Below are positions 48,970-57,739 of a stretch of 61,220 bases of DNA, piece after piece. A program made the position numbers and the translations under genes. The first letter of the stretch is position 1. The number at the start of each line of letters is the position of its first letter. The notes beneath the pieces are model-generated. The model worked only from the letters and a program-made list of their open reading frames with translations. It did not search any database and had not been told where the DNA came from. This DNA is from an uncultured Collinsella sp. (GTDB lineage: Bacteria > Actinomycetota > Coriobacteriia > Coriobacteriales > Coriobacteriaceae): the NCBI GenBank assembly GCA_937896835.1, contig CALBOJ010000033.1:1-61220 (forward strand), written 5' to 3'.

Positions 48970-50370
48970 CTAATCAACCACGTGGGTCGTGGCGACCTGT
49001 TTGAGCCAGGCCGCCGACTTCTTAAGACGGCGCTTGTAGCCGTCCATAAGGTCGACCTCGACAAAGCCGTAACGATTCTTAAAGGCATTCGCCCAAGACC
49101 AGTTATCGATGACAGCCCAATAATGGTATCCGCGGCACTTGGCGCCCTCGTCGATGGCCTTGGCCACCCACTCCAGGTGCTGGCGTACAAAGTCGACGCG
49201 GTAGTCGTCCTGGATGGTTCCTTCGGCGTCACGGTTCTTGTATTCGTCCATGATGCCGATGCCGTTCTCGGAAACGAACCACTCAAGATCGGGGTAGTTC
49301 TTGGCGCAGTCCATGCCAAAGTCGTAGAGGCCCTGCGGGTAGATCTCCCAGCCGCGGCTCTCGTTCATAACGGCGTCGGGCCATACGTACTCGTCGGCAA
49401 AGTGCGGCAGACCGTACTGGTCGACCTTGCTCGCCGGCGCTTGAACGCGCGTGGGGTGGTAGTAGTTGCAGCCGAGCCAGTCGACAACACCCTGCTTGAG
49501 AATCTCTTGGTCGCCGGCACGGAACGGGAGCTTAACGCCGCCCTCGGCCAGGCTTTCGAGCACGTCGGCAGGAAGCTCGCCCTTGGTAATAAGGTCGAGC
49601 CACCAGCGGTTGTTGATACCGCTGGTCATACGCACGGCCTCGAGGTCTGCCTCGCTGGGGTTCTCCTTGGTGTAGACCGGGGTAAAGCAGTTGATCATGC
49701 CAATCTTAGCATCGGCGCGAATAGCGCCCTCGTCATAGGCGCGACGATAGTTGGCCACGGCCAGCGCGTGCGCCAGCGAGATGTGATACTGCACGGTGCG
49801 GGCGCGGCTAAAGTCGTGGAGCTGCGGGAACCACACGCCCTCCTGATAGCGCTGTTCGGGCTCGACGATGGGCTCGTTAAAGGTGAACCAGTACTTAATC
49901 TCCTGGCCAAACTCGTGGAAGGCGACGTCGGCGTAATGCGCGTAAGCCTCGACGACCTCACGGCTCTCCCAGCCGCCACGGTTAAAGAGGTAGGTGGGCA
50001 TGTCAAAGTGGTACAGGTTGACGAACGGCTCCAGACCCGCCTCGCGAGAGGCGCGGAACAGCTCGTGATACCACGCAGCGCCCTCCTCATTAAGGTTGCC
50101 GTCGGCATCGAGCAGACGGCTCCACTGGATGGAAGTGCGATAGGTATTCAGGCCCAAGTCCTTCAAAATGCGAAAGTCTTCCTGGTACTTGGCCATAAAG
50201 TCATTGCCGGCATAAGAGCCAACGCAGTTGTAGAACGAACCCAGATCCTGGATGGACCAGGTGTCCCACAGGTTCTCGAGCTTGCCGCCCTGGTTCCACT
50301 GACCCTCAGTCTGCGGGCCGGACATAGCAGCGCCAAAGAAGAAGTCGTTGGGCAGCCGATACTGTGCCAT
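48970..50370 (-). CDS. GH1 6-phospho-beta-glucosidase
   Basis: A 466-aa glycoside hydrolase family 1 enzyme. YWFTFNEPIVEPEQRYQEGV contains the acid/base Glu166 and LEWFVSENGIGIMDEYK the nucleophile Glu368. The FFFGAAMSGPQTEGQWNQGG start and SIQWSRLLD are typical. It splits the phosphorylated sugar imported by the adjacent PTS into glucose and glucose-6-phosphate. ATG at 50370 has GAGGA five bases upstream. It is the first gene of the leftward operon, divergent from the GntR gene. Confidence 0.92.
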   Translation of the reverse strand: MAQYRLPNDFFFGAAMSGPQTEGQWNQGGKLENLWDTWSIQDLGSFYNCVGSYAGNDFMAKYQEDFRILKDLGLNTYRTSIQWSRLLDADGNLNEEGAAWYHELFRASREAGLEPFVNLYHFDMPTYLFNRGGWESREVVEAYAHYADVAFHEFGQEIKYWFTFNEPIVEPEQRYQEGVWFPQLHDFSRARTVQYHISLAHALAVANYRRAYDEGAIRADAKIGMINCFTPVYTKENPSEADLEAVRMTSGINNRWWLDLITKGELPADVLESLAEGGVKLPFRAGDQEILKQGVVDWLGCNYYHPTRVQAPASKVDQYGLPHFADEYVWPDAVMNESRGWEIYPQGLYDFGMDCAKNYPDLEWFVSENGIGIMDEYKNRDAEGTIQDDYRVDFVRQHLEWVAKAIDEGAKCRGYHYWAVIDNWSWANAFKNRYGFVEVDLMDGYKRRLKKSAAWLKQVATTHVVD

Positions 50371-50373
50371 CAA

Positions 50374-50674
50374 AGTCCTCGCTTTCGTGTTCTAGAGCTT
50401 CCAGTTGGAGACGGGTTTGTTTTGGCAGGTTATCCGGCGCGGGCGCGCACCGGTTTTCCGGATATCCGACCCGCCAAAACAAATCCGTCTCCAAACGGTC
50501 GGTCCTGCTGTGCAGCAGGGTTCCGTTTGTTGGCTACAACTATAGCGCTCTAATTTCTAAAGTAAAGCGTCTTTTTCTTTTTTCTTTCTCGGACTTTTTA
50601 GATAAAAGCTATATGGTTGCCTTGTTGATAGTTATACTTACTTATGTATTGATATGTGTCGGAAAGGGGGTTCC
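50374..50674. promoter_or_regulatory. Divergent control region of the beta-glucoside operon
   Basis: It contains the palindrome at 50405-50494 and then an AT-rich stretch (about 50545-50660) that should hold the promoters of the GH1-PTS operon and the regulator gene. ATACTTACTTATGTAT (about 50633-50648) has ATAC/GTAT symmetry and is a candidate GntR operator. No exact promoter is claimed. Confidence 0.45.
50405..50494. repeat. Long 26-bp inverted repeat (REP-like)
   Basis: Arms at 50405-50430 (TTGGAGACGGGTTTGTTTTG start) and 50469-50494 match with two mismatches. Inside, TATCCGG and CCGGATA form a further pairing, making a long stem. It lies between the GH1 gene and its promoter-proximal region. 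Confidence 0.85.
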
Positions 50675-51394
50675 ATGATTCCCAAATATGAGGCGATAGC
50701 TGCAGATATCCGCCGAAGCATCGAGGACGGCGCTCTAAAGCCGGGCGATAAGTTGCCCACCGTCGTTGAGTTCTGTGAGCTCTATGGCGTTTCCAAAATC
50801 ACCGTCAAACGGGCGATTGAGCAGATTACCGAAGAAGGCCTTATTACCAGCCGGCGCGGATCGGGCACCTACGTCAAGGACACGGCGGGGCTTCCCGGCC
50901 AGGTGTTTTTTCAAGGCAAGAACGACCGCGCCCAGGGCTTTTCGTATGAGCACCGCGGGGAAAAGGTGACCTCGGTGGTCTACGATTTCTCGATCGTCAA
51001 TCCGCCGGCAGAGGTTGCGACCCAGCTGGGAATGGCCGAGGATGACTTCGCCTATCACATCGTGCGCGTGCGCCAGGTCGACGAGAAGCCCATCGTCATC
51101 GAGTACACCTATATGCCGCTCGAACTGATCCCGGGCCTTAAAAAGAAGGACCTGTACGGATCGGTCTACGGCTTTATCCGCGAGCAATGCGGGCTGAAGA
51201 TTTCGAGCTTCCATCGCACCATTCGCGCTGTCGCGGCAACTGAGGAAGAGGCTGAGCGCCTGGATACCAAACCCGGCTCTCCCCTGCTCGAACTCAACCA
51301 GATTGGCTTCTTGGATAGCGGCACCGCGTTTGAATATTCTATCTCGCACAACGTAGGCGACCGCTTTGAGCTGCACAACGTAACGCTGGCCTAG
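50675..51394 (+). CDS. GntR-family (HutC/UTRA) regulator
   Basis: A 239-aa regulator. The winged helix (YEAIAADIRRSIEDGALKPG, LYGVSKITVKRAIEQITEEG, SRRGSGTYVKD) is followed by a UTRA domain (RVRQVDEKPIVIEYTYMPLE; SGTAFEYSISHNVGDRFELH). GGAAAGGGGG precedes the ATG at 50675. It is divergent from the GH1-PTS operon, so it probably controls beta-glucoside use in response to a sugar phosphate. Confidence 0.92.
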   Translation: MIPKYEAIAADIRRSIEDGALKPGDKLPTVVEFCELYGVSKITVKRAIEQITEEGLITSRRGSGTYVKDTAGLPGQVFFQGKNDRAQGFSYEHRGEKVTSVVYDFSIVNPPAEVATQLGMAEDDFAYHIVRVRQVDEKPIVIEYTYMPLELIPGLKKKDLYGSVYGFIREQCGLKISSFHRTIRAVAATEEEAERLDTKPGSPLLELNQIGFLDSGTAFEYSISHNVGDRFELHNVTLA

Positions 51395-51466
51395 TTTTGT
51401 AATCCGGTGGGTGCTCGTTTTGAGCTGTCTTACGCGGCACCCGCACAACCTTATGGGAGTATGAAC

Positions 51467-52399
51467 ATGTCCGATTTGATTAAACTCACGCCGATCTTCC
51501 ACGAGAAGATCTGGGGCGGCCGCCAGCTGGAGACCGTGTTTGGCTACGACATTCCCGAGGGTCCCATCGGTGAGTGCTGGGCCATCTCTGCCCATCCCAA
51601 CGGCGACTGCCAGATTGCGGAGGGCCCGTATGCTGGCCACACGCTGTCGTGGCTGTGGGCCGAGCACCGTGAGCTCTTTGGCAACTGCGAGGGCAAGGAG
51701 TTCCCGCTGCTCATTAAGATTCTGGACGCCAAGGACGATCTTTCGATCCAGATCCATCCCAACGACGAGTACGCTGCCGAGCATGAAAACGGAAGCTTGG
51801 GCAAGACCGAGTGTTGGTATGTGCTTGACTGCGAGCCCGGCGCCACGATCATCGTCGGACAACGCGCCAAGGACCGCGCCGAGGCCGCACAGATGATCGA
51901 GGACGGCCGTTGGGACGACATGCTCAACGTGCTGCCGATCCACAAGGGCGACTTTTTCCAGATTGACTCCGGCACCGTGCACGCCATCAAGACCGGCACG
52001 CTCATTTTGGAGACGCAGCAGTCGAGCGATGTGACCTATCGCCTGTACGACTACGACCGCCCCGGCACCGACGGCAAGCTGCGCCCTCTGCACATTGAGC
52101 AGAGCCTCGACTGCATCGATTTTGATGTCCAGGCTCCGACCGACGGTACCGTAACCGCGCGCGAGGTCGATGGCGTAACCGAACTTGAGTCCAACCCCTG
52201 CTACACCGTCGATCGCGTGCGCGTCGACGGCAGCAAGACCTTGGAGCAGCGCTGGCCCTTCATGTGCCTGTCGGTCATCGACGGCGAAGGCACCGTCTGC
52301 GGCGACCCCGTCCACAAGGGAAGCCATCTGCTAGCTCCGAGCACCGTCAACTCCATTGACCTCGAAGGCAAGATGGAACTGATCATCTCGCACCTGTAG
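51467..52399 (+). CDS. manA: Class I mannose-6-phosphate isomerase
   Basis: A 310-aa cupin metalloenzyme interconverting mannose-6-P and fructose-6-P. IWGGRQLETVFGYDIPEGPI, GECWAISAHPNGDC, LSIQIHPNDEYAAEHE (zinc ligands) and VHAIKTGTLILETQQSSDVT followed by YRLYDYDR are diagnostic. ATG at 51467 has GGGAG eight bases upstream. It follows the GntR gene by 72 bases in the same direction. Confidence 0.93.
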   Translation: MSDLIKLTPIFHEKIWGGRQLETVFGYDIPEGPIGECWAISAHPNGDCQIAEGPYAGHTLSWLWAEHRELFGNCEGKEFPLLIKILDAKDDLSIQIHPNDEYAAEHENGSLGKTECWYVLDCEPGATIIVGQRAKDRAEAAQMIEDGRWDDMLNVLPIHKGDFFQIDSGTVHAIKTGTLILETQQSSDVTYRLYDYDRPGTDGKLRPLHIEQSLDCIDFDVQAPTDGTVTAREVDGVTELESNPCYTVDRVRVDGSKTLEQRWPFMCLSVIDGEGTVCGDPVHKGSHLLAPSTVNSIDLEGKMELIISHL

Positions 52400-52423
52400 G
52401 TCGCACCAACAACCAAAACGCAA

Positions 52424-52461
52424 CAAGGGGCTCCCCCGTTCTTCAACGGGGGAGCCCCTTG
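52424..52461. terminator. Strong hairpin after manA
   Basis: CAAGGGGCTCCCCCGTT (52424-52440) pairs perfectly with 52445-52461 around CTTC. The T-run is poor on both strands, but stem strength and position, 25 bases after the stop, favour termination. Confidence 0.8.
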
Positions 52462-52545
52462 CCATGTCTAAGTATTCAGCCCACCCGGCTCTCCAGATCA
52501 AAAAGCGAACGAGCAAAGCGACGTTCGTCCAGCAACGTTACCCAA

Positions 52546-52675
52546 GGACCTGGGCGGGCGTATAGGGCAACATCGATCGCGAGTTCCGCACGCAAAGGAG
52601 GCCACTTAATGTGGCCTCCGTCTTGCGCAGGACTGCCCGAGCAGGCGATGTTGCCCTATACGCCCGCCCAGGTCC
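52546..52675. repeat. 130-base element: perfect 30-bp stem enclosing a second hairpin
   Basis: Arms at 52546-52575 (starting GGACCTGGGCGGGCGTATAG) and 52646-52675 are exact reverse complements over 30 bases. The 70-base interior holds GGAGGCCAC/GTGGCCTCC (52597-52605, 52611-52619) around TTAAT. It lies in the gap between the convergent manA and pcrA genes. No gene is inside. Confidence 0.88.
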
Positions 52676-52682
52676 GCCGGGA

Positions 52683-55583
52683 TCACGACAGCTTAACGAT
52701 CGGTGCAAAACCTTTCATAAGCTTTTTGGTCTGGCCGGTCTTTTCGAATTGGACCTCGATCATGTCTCCGGCGACCGAGATGACGGTACCCGTGCCAAAG
52801 GTCTTGTGGCTCACGGTATCGCCCGCGGCAAAGTCCTGCGATGCGCTAGCTCGATCGACCTTGCGCTCCACCGTCGGCGACACCTTAGACGACGGCTTTT
52901 TGGCTCGCGGCGCGCCCGACCCAAAGGTCGAGGCAACACGGCCGGCGTCGGGCGAAACCCCGCGATGGCGCTCGGTGCCATAGGTGCTGCCGCCAAAGAA
53001 ATCGTCGAAGCTCGATCCACCACGCGAACCGGAACCGCCGGTCGAGCGCGTATGCGAGCCAAACACCTTGCCGCCGTACATATCCGAGCCCATGCCCGAG
53101 CCAAAGGTGCCGCGACGGTCGCCGCGCTTCTCCCAGCCTGTGCCCTCAAAACCGGCAGAACCGATACCGCTAAACTCAATGTCCTCAAACGGAATCTCGT
53201 TGAGGAAGCGCGAGCGCGGGTTGGCAGAGGTCGAGCCGTAGGTGCGACGCGTGGCAGCATAGGTCAAGAACAGGCGTTTACGGGCGCGCGTGATGGCAAC
53301 GTAGGCCAGGCGACGCTCCTCCTCGAGCTTGCCCGGGTCATCGCTGCCGCCAAAGTCGTGCACGTGCGGGAAGATACCCTCCTCCATGCCGGCCACGAAC
53401 ACCGCCGGGAACTCCAGGCCCTTGGCGGAGTGGATGGTCATCATGGTGATGGCATGCGTCTCGCCGGCCAGGGAATCCAAGTCGGAGCGCAGGGCCAGCC
53501 ACTCCATAAGTGCGGGAAGCGCCTTACAGGTGAGCGGACCGTAGGTGCGCTCGATCTCGTCGGCATGCACGGCGCCCGCCGGCAGCTCCGTCGGCGTGGC
53601 ATACGCGTTGCCCGCGATGGCAGCGGCCAAGGCATCCTGCGGCGAGAGCGCCGGGGCGGCTAGGCTATCGAGCGGATTGGAACCTGCGGCATCGCGCGCG
53701 CCGACGAGCGCCTCAAACGAGGATGCTGGTGCGGACGGCCCCGGTTCGGGCGCGGACGCACTCACCACGACGGGCTCGGACTCGGCGCCGGCAGGCACGT
53801 CAGCAACACCGGCTGCGCGCAGCTCTTCCAAGCTCTCGAGCGTACCCTCGATATCCTCGTGCGTCTCCTCAAATTCGGCTGCGACGCCCAAGAATTCCTG
53901 AATGTTCTCGGCGCGGCTCTCGGACTCCATGGTGCCCTCGGCGCGGAACGCCTGCAGCAGGCCTGTCTTGTCGACAATCATCTCGACGACGTCCTTGAGC
54001 TCGCCGTCCATGCGACGGCCCTCGCGCACCAGCGCCACAAAGCTCGACAGGCCATTGCGCACCTTGGCGCTAAACATGCCCGTCTCGGCTGTCGCAATCT
54101 CGCAGGCCTGGAAGAACGAGCAGCGGTTGTCGCGCGCCAGCCGCTCAATCTTTTGGATTGAGGTGGAGCCGATACCGCGGCGTGGCGTGTTGATGACGCG
54201 CTTGACGCTCATCTCGTCTGCCGGGTTCACGATCATCTTGAGGTAGGCCATGACGTCGCGGATCTCGGCGCGGTCGAAGAATCGCGTGCCGCCCACGATC
54301 TTGTAGGGCACGCCCGCACGCAGGAACATATCTTCGAGAATACGCGACTGGGCGTTGGTGCGATAGAACACAGCGATGTCGTCGTAGCTCGTACCCTTGG
54401 AGTGTAGCTTTTCGATCTCGCCGGCAATCCAGCGGCCCTCGTCGCGCTCATCGCTTGCCTGGAAGGCCTGGATCTTCTCGCCGTCGCCCTCGGCCGTAAA
54501 CAGGCGCTTGTCCTTGCGCTGCGAGTTGTGGCGCACCACGGCATTGGCGGCGCTCAGGATGTGACCCGTAGAGCGGTAGTTCTGTTCCAGCTTGACGGTC
54601 TTGCAGTTTTTAAAGTCCTTCTCAAAGTCCAGGATGTTGGTGATGTCGGCGCCACGCCAGCTATAAATGGACTGGTCGTCGTCGCCCACGACCATGAGGT
54701 TTTGGTACTTGGCGGCCAACAGGTTGGCGATCTCGTACTGGACGTGGTTGGTGTCCTGATACTCGTCAACGCTAATGTAGCGGAAGCGCTCCTGGTACTT
54801 GTCGAGCACCTCGGGGCGGGTGCGCAGCAGCTCGAGCGTGCGCACGAGCAGGTCGTCGAAGTCCATCGCGTTGGCGGCGCGCAGGCGGCGCTCCAGCTCC
54901 AGGTAGACCTGCGCGGCCTTTTTGTCATTGGGGCTGTCGGCGGATTTGAGCATGTCCTCGGGGCCGATCATGGCGTTTTTGGCCGAACTGATCTTGCTGC
55001 GGATCATATTGATGGGGAATTGCTTTTGCTCGATACCGAGCGCCTGCATAATGTCGCGCACCATGCGCTTGGAGTCGTCGTCATCGTAGATGGTGAACTG
55101 ACCGGTGTAGCCCAGCAGGTCAGCGTCCTCGCGCAGCATGCGCACGCACATAGCATGGAAGGTGCACACCCACATGCCGCGGGTACCACTGGGGATGAGC
55201 GCCGCCAGACGCTCGCGCATCTCGGCCGCGGCCTTGTTGGTAAACGTGATGGCAAGGATCTGCCAGGGCTTAACGCCCAGGTCGCCGAGCATATGTGCGA
55301 TGCGGAAGGTCAAGACGCGGGTCTTGCCCGAGCCGGCGCCGGCAAGGACCAGCAACGGACCCTCGGTGGTCAGGACGGCCTCGCGCTGGGCGGGATTAAG
55401 GCTGTCGATGTCGACGAGCGGCTTGGCGGGCTTGGGTGCCGGCGCGGGAGCGTCGTAGATGTCGAGCGGGACGAGCTCGGGCTCCGGCGCAGCAGGGGCG
55501 GCATATGCATCGAGCGGCACGGGTTCCGGCGCGGGCGGCACGGATACCGCGGCGTTCTTTTCCCAGGGCAAGGGCTGGGTCAT
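52683..55583 (-). CDS. pcrA: UvrD/PcrA-type DNA helicase with N- and mid-region insertions
   Basis: A 966-aa superfamily 1A helicase. Walker A (VLAGAGSGKTRVLTFRIAHM), FTNKAAAEMRERL, VDEYQDTNHVQYEI, GDDDQSIYSWRGAD, LEQNYRST, VMTIHSAKGLEFPAVF-type box (TMMTIHSAKGLEFPAVFVAG) and VAITRARKRLFLTYA are all present. A Pro/Ala-rich extension of about 70 residues precedes the helicase, and an Ala/Pro/Ser-rich insert of about 85 residues lies before motif V. The C-terminus has a Gly-rich linker and a Tudor-like end (GDTVSHKTFGTGTVISVAGD). ATG at 55583 has GAGGAG upstream. Role: repair and replication-transcription conflict resolution. Confidence 0.93.
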   Translation of the reverse strand: MTQPLPWEKNAAVSVPPAPEPVPLDAYAAPAAPEPELVPLDIYDAPAPAPKPAKPLVDIDSLNPAQREAVLTTEGPLLVLAGAGSGKTRVLTFRIAHMLGDLGVKPWQILAITFTNKAAAEMRERLAALIPSGTRGMWVCTFHAMCVRMLREDADLLGYTGQFTIYDDDDSKRMVRDIMQALGIEQKQFPINMIRSKISSAKNAMIGPEDMLKSADSPNDKKAAQVYLELERRLRAANAMDFDDLLVRTLELLRTRPEVLDKYQERFRYISVDEYQDTNHVQYEIANLLAAKYQNLMVVGDDDQSIYSWRGADITNILDFEKDFKNCKTVKLEQNYRSTGHILSAANAVVRHNSQRKDKRLFTAEGDGEKIQAFQASDERDEGRWIAGEIEKLHSKGTSYDDIAVFYRTNAQSRILEDMFLRAGVPYKIVGGTRFFDRAEIRDVMAYLKMIVNPADEMSVKRVINTPRRGIGSTSIQKIERLARDNRCSFFQACEIATAETGMFSAKVRNGLSSFVALVREGRRMDGELKDVVEMIVDKTGLLQAFRAEGTMESESRAENIQEFLGVAAEFEETHEDIEGTLESLEELRAAGVADVPAGAESEPVVVSASAPEPGPSAPASSFEALVGARDAAGSNPLDSLAAPALSPQDALAAAIAGNAYATPTELPAGAVHADEIERTYGPLTCKALPALMEWLALRSDLDSLAGETHAITMMTIHSAKGLEFPAVFVAGMEEGIFPHVHDFGGSDDPGKLEEERRLAYVAITRARKRLFLTYAATRRTYGSTSANPRSRFLNEIPFEDIEFSGIGSAGFEGTGWEKRGDRRGTFGSGMGSDMYGGKVFGSHTRSTGGSGSRGGSSFDDFFGGSTYGTERHRGVSPDAGRVASTFGSGAPRAKKPSSKVSPTVERKVDRASASQDFAAGDTVSHKTFGTGTVISVAGDMIEVQFEKTGQTKKLMKGFAPIVKLS

Positions 55584-55794
55584 GGGCGACTCCTCATCTG
55601 ACGGACGGCGCGCCTGCGGGCGGCGCCATAGTTTGAGCCGTACCAGTATACCGAGCCGCACGGACACCGACGCAAATCACACCACGACTCCGTGCGCGAT
55701 CGTCAGGCCCGCCCCATTGAGCCAATCACAGAGCCACCGATGTCATGGCAACGGTAGCGAGCGGGCACCAGAGCGAACAAATTGGCATGAAAAG

Positions 55795-55851
55795 AGGGCG
55801 ACGTAGACCTTTTGGTCATGCCACCCCCTTTGAATGACAAGTTGTCGCCCT
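55795..55851 (-). terminator. Possible terminator after uppP
   Basis: On the minus strand AGGGCGAC (55844-55851) and GTCGCCCT (55795-55802) pair across a long loop containing a GACC/GGTC hairpin, followed by CTTTTC. Confidence 0.5.
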
Positions 55852-55875
55852 GACCGCCGCGCAGCGTCGACTAAG

Positions 55876-56856
55876 TTAGAGGCCGAGCATCGGCTCCAGA
55901 ACGAAGAAGTACGCAAGCACCACGATGCCCAGGATGATGCGGTAAACACCGAAGCACTTGAAGTCGTGACGGCGGACGAAGCCCATGAGCCACTTGATGG
56001 CGATGAGCGAAACCACAAAGGCCACAACGCAGCCCACGCCCAAGATAGCGACCTCGTTGGCGCCGAACGTGCCGCCCTTAATAAAGTACTTGACCAGCTT
56101 GAGCGCACTCGCACCAAACATGACAGGGATGGCCAGGAAGAACGTAAACTTGGACGCCACCGAACGCGTGCAGCCCAAAAGCAGGCCGCCGATGATGGTA
56201 GAACCGGAGCGAGACGTACCAGGCACCAGCGAAAGCACCTGGAAGCAGCCGATACCCAGCGCAGTCTTCCAGCTCAGGTCCTCGAGCGTGGCGATGGAGC
56301 CAAAGTCCAGATCCTCGTCATCGTCCTCATCCTCAGCGGTAGCCGCGGCGGGCGCCGCAAAGTGCGCGCCGGCAGGACGTCCACCCGACACCACGCCACG
56401 CGAACCAAACGAACCGGCAACGGCAATTTCCTCGCGCTTGCTCGCGCGCCAGTTCTCGATCACGATAAACAGCACACCGTACACAATGAGCGCCAGCGCC
56501 ACGACGGGAGCGTTGTAGAAATGCTCCTCCATCCAGTCGTTGAGTGGCAGGCCGATTGCCGCGGCGGGAATGCAGCCGAGCACAATCTTGCCCCACAGCA
56601 CCCAGGTGTCGCGGCGGCCCTCCTTGCCCTTGCTGGGCGAGAACGGATTGAGCTCATGGAAGAACAGCACGCAGACGGCCAGAATGGCGCCGAGCTGAAT
56701 CACGACCAGGAACATGTTCCAGAACGTCTCGCTCACGTTCATCTTGACGAACTCGTCCACCAAGATCATGTGACCGGTCGACGAGACGGGCAGCCATTCG
56801 GTGATGCCCTCGACCAGGCCCATGAAGGCAGATTTTAGAAGCTCGATGATATCCAA
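55876..56856 (-). CDS. uppP: Undecaprenyl-diphosphatase with a cytoplasmic-type insert
   Basis: A 326-aa BacA/UppP membrane phosphatase that recycles the cell-wall lipid carrier and confers bacitracin tolerance. EGITEWLPVSSTGHMILVDE and LVPGTSRSGSTIIGGLLLG hold the catalytic Glu, Ser/His and Arg motifs. Residues about 139-185 are an extra acidic/Ala-rich insert (APAAATAEDEDDDEDLDFGS) absent from the usual ~270-aa enzymes. The start is TTG at 56856, five bases after GAGGGG, giving the family-typical MDIIELLKSAF; a GTG at 56877 is less likely. Confidence 0.92.
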   Translation of the reverse strand: MDIIELLKSAFMGLVEGITEWLPVSSTGHMILVDEFVKMNVSETFWNMFLVVIQLGAILAVCVLFFHELNPFSPSKGKEGRRDTWVLWGKIVLGCIPAAAIGLPLNDWMEEHFYNAPVVALALIVYGVLFIVIENWRASKREEIAVAGSFGSRGVVSGGRPAGAHFAAPAAATAEDEDDDEDLDFGSIATLEDLSWKTALGIGCFQVLSLVPGTSRSGSTIIGGLLLGCTRSVASKFTFFLAIPVMFGASALKLVKYFIKGGTFGANEVAILGVGCVVAFVVSLIAIKWLMGFVRRHDFKCFGVYRIILGIVVLAYFFVLEPMLGL

Positions 56857-57102
56857 AGGGACCCCCTCGTTAGACACCCGCCGATATTGTTCTGCGGACG
56901 GTGCGGGCGATGTCCCATTATCAACCGTTCGGGCGCGTCTGCGCCTACCCTTACCAAAAAACTCGCCCGTTCACAGAATTGCGAGCGGTCAAACCGAAAT
57001 CCTTGGGTATAACTGCAACAAGATAAAGTGTCCGGCGGCCACGCATCCGCGCCCGCCCGATGCACGAGCCCCGCGCCCGTGCGATAGACCAAGGAGGAAA
57101 CC

Positions 57103-57540
57103 ATGAACGAGGGCTACACCAAGGTATTTGTTTCACTCGACGGTACTGAGCAGCAGGATTTTGTGCTCGCACGCGCCATCAAGGTCGCCGCGAACAACGG
57201 CGCCAAGCTAATCATCGGCCACGTTATCGATTCCACGGCGCTCGAGAGCGCCGGTTCCTATCCGGTCGATCTGGTCAACGGCCTAGAGGAGGCATTTAAG
57301 AACTCCATCGCCAAGCAACTCGAAGAGGCCAAGGCCAATCCCGATATTCCCGAGGTCGAGGTCATGATTCGCGCCGGCCGCATTCGCGAGACGCTCAAGG
57401 ACGAGATGCTCGACGTGGTCAAGCCCGACCTGGTGCTCTGCGGCGCCCGCGGCCTGTCCTCAATCAAGTATGCGCTCCTGGGCTCGATTTCGACGTTCCT
57501 GCTGCGCAACACCGACTGCGACATCCTGGTCGTGAAGTAG
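57103..57540 (+). CDS. Universal stress protein (UspA family)
   Basis: A 145-aa Usp domain. KVFVSLDGTEQQDFVLARAI at the start and VLCGARGLSSIKYALLGSIS, then TFLLRNTDCDILVVK at the end match the ATP-binding G-x(2)-G-x(9)-G(S/T) type in modified form (GARGLSSIKYALLGS). AAGGAGG lies six bases before the ATG. It is monocistronic and divergent from uppP. Confidence 0.88.
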   Translation: MNEGYTKVFVSLDGTEQQDFVLARAIKVAANNGAKLIIGHVIDSTALESAGSYPVDLVNGLEEAFKNSIAKQLEEAKANPDIPEVEVMIRAGRIRETLKDEMLDVVKPDLVLCGARGLSSIKYALLGSISTFLLRNTDCDILVVK

Positions 57541-57568
57541 CGTTGCTCCCACCGGCCGCGGGGCCTGC

Positions 57569-57630
57569 GGGGTTATCACGCCGACGTCCTCGCCGCTTCG
57601 CGGCTGCGGGGTGTCGGCTTAGATAACCCC
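57569..57630. repeat. Compound hairpin downstream of the usp gene
   Basis: GGGGTTATC (57569-57577) pairs with GATAACCCC (57622-57630); inside, GCCGAC (57580-57585) pairs with GTCGGC (57613-57618), and GCCGC/GCGGC forms the tip. A co-axial three-part stem, gene-free. Confidence 0.75.
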
Positions 57631-57687
57631 TCCCGGCCTTGCGCCTTCGTCACCGTACTTCAGCGAGTTGGCTGATAGAAGATGGCG

Positions 57688-57719
57688 TGCCGCCCCGGTT
57701 GGGGCGGCACGTTTTTTGG
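57688..57719. terminator. Terminator between usp and the histidine kinase gene
   Basis: GTGCCGCCCC and GGGGCGGCAC around GGTT, followed by GTTTTTTGG on the plus strand. Confidence 0.9.
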
Positions 57720-57739
57720 GCGGACGTCTGCCGCGTACG

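Noticed and set aside
55703..55819. 38-codon minus-strand frame after uppP with a GGGGGT ribosome-like site
   Set aside because: Too short, no recognisable sequence, and it overlaps the probable uppP terminator hairpin.
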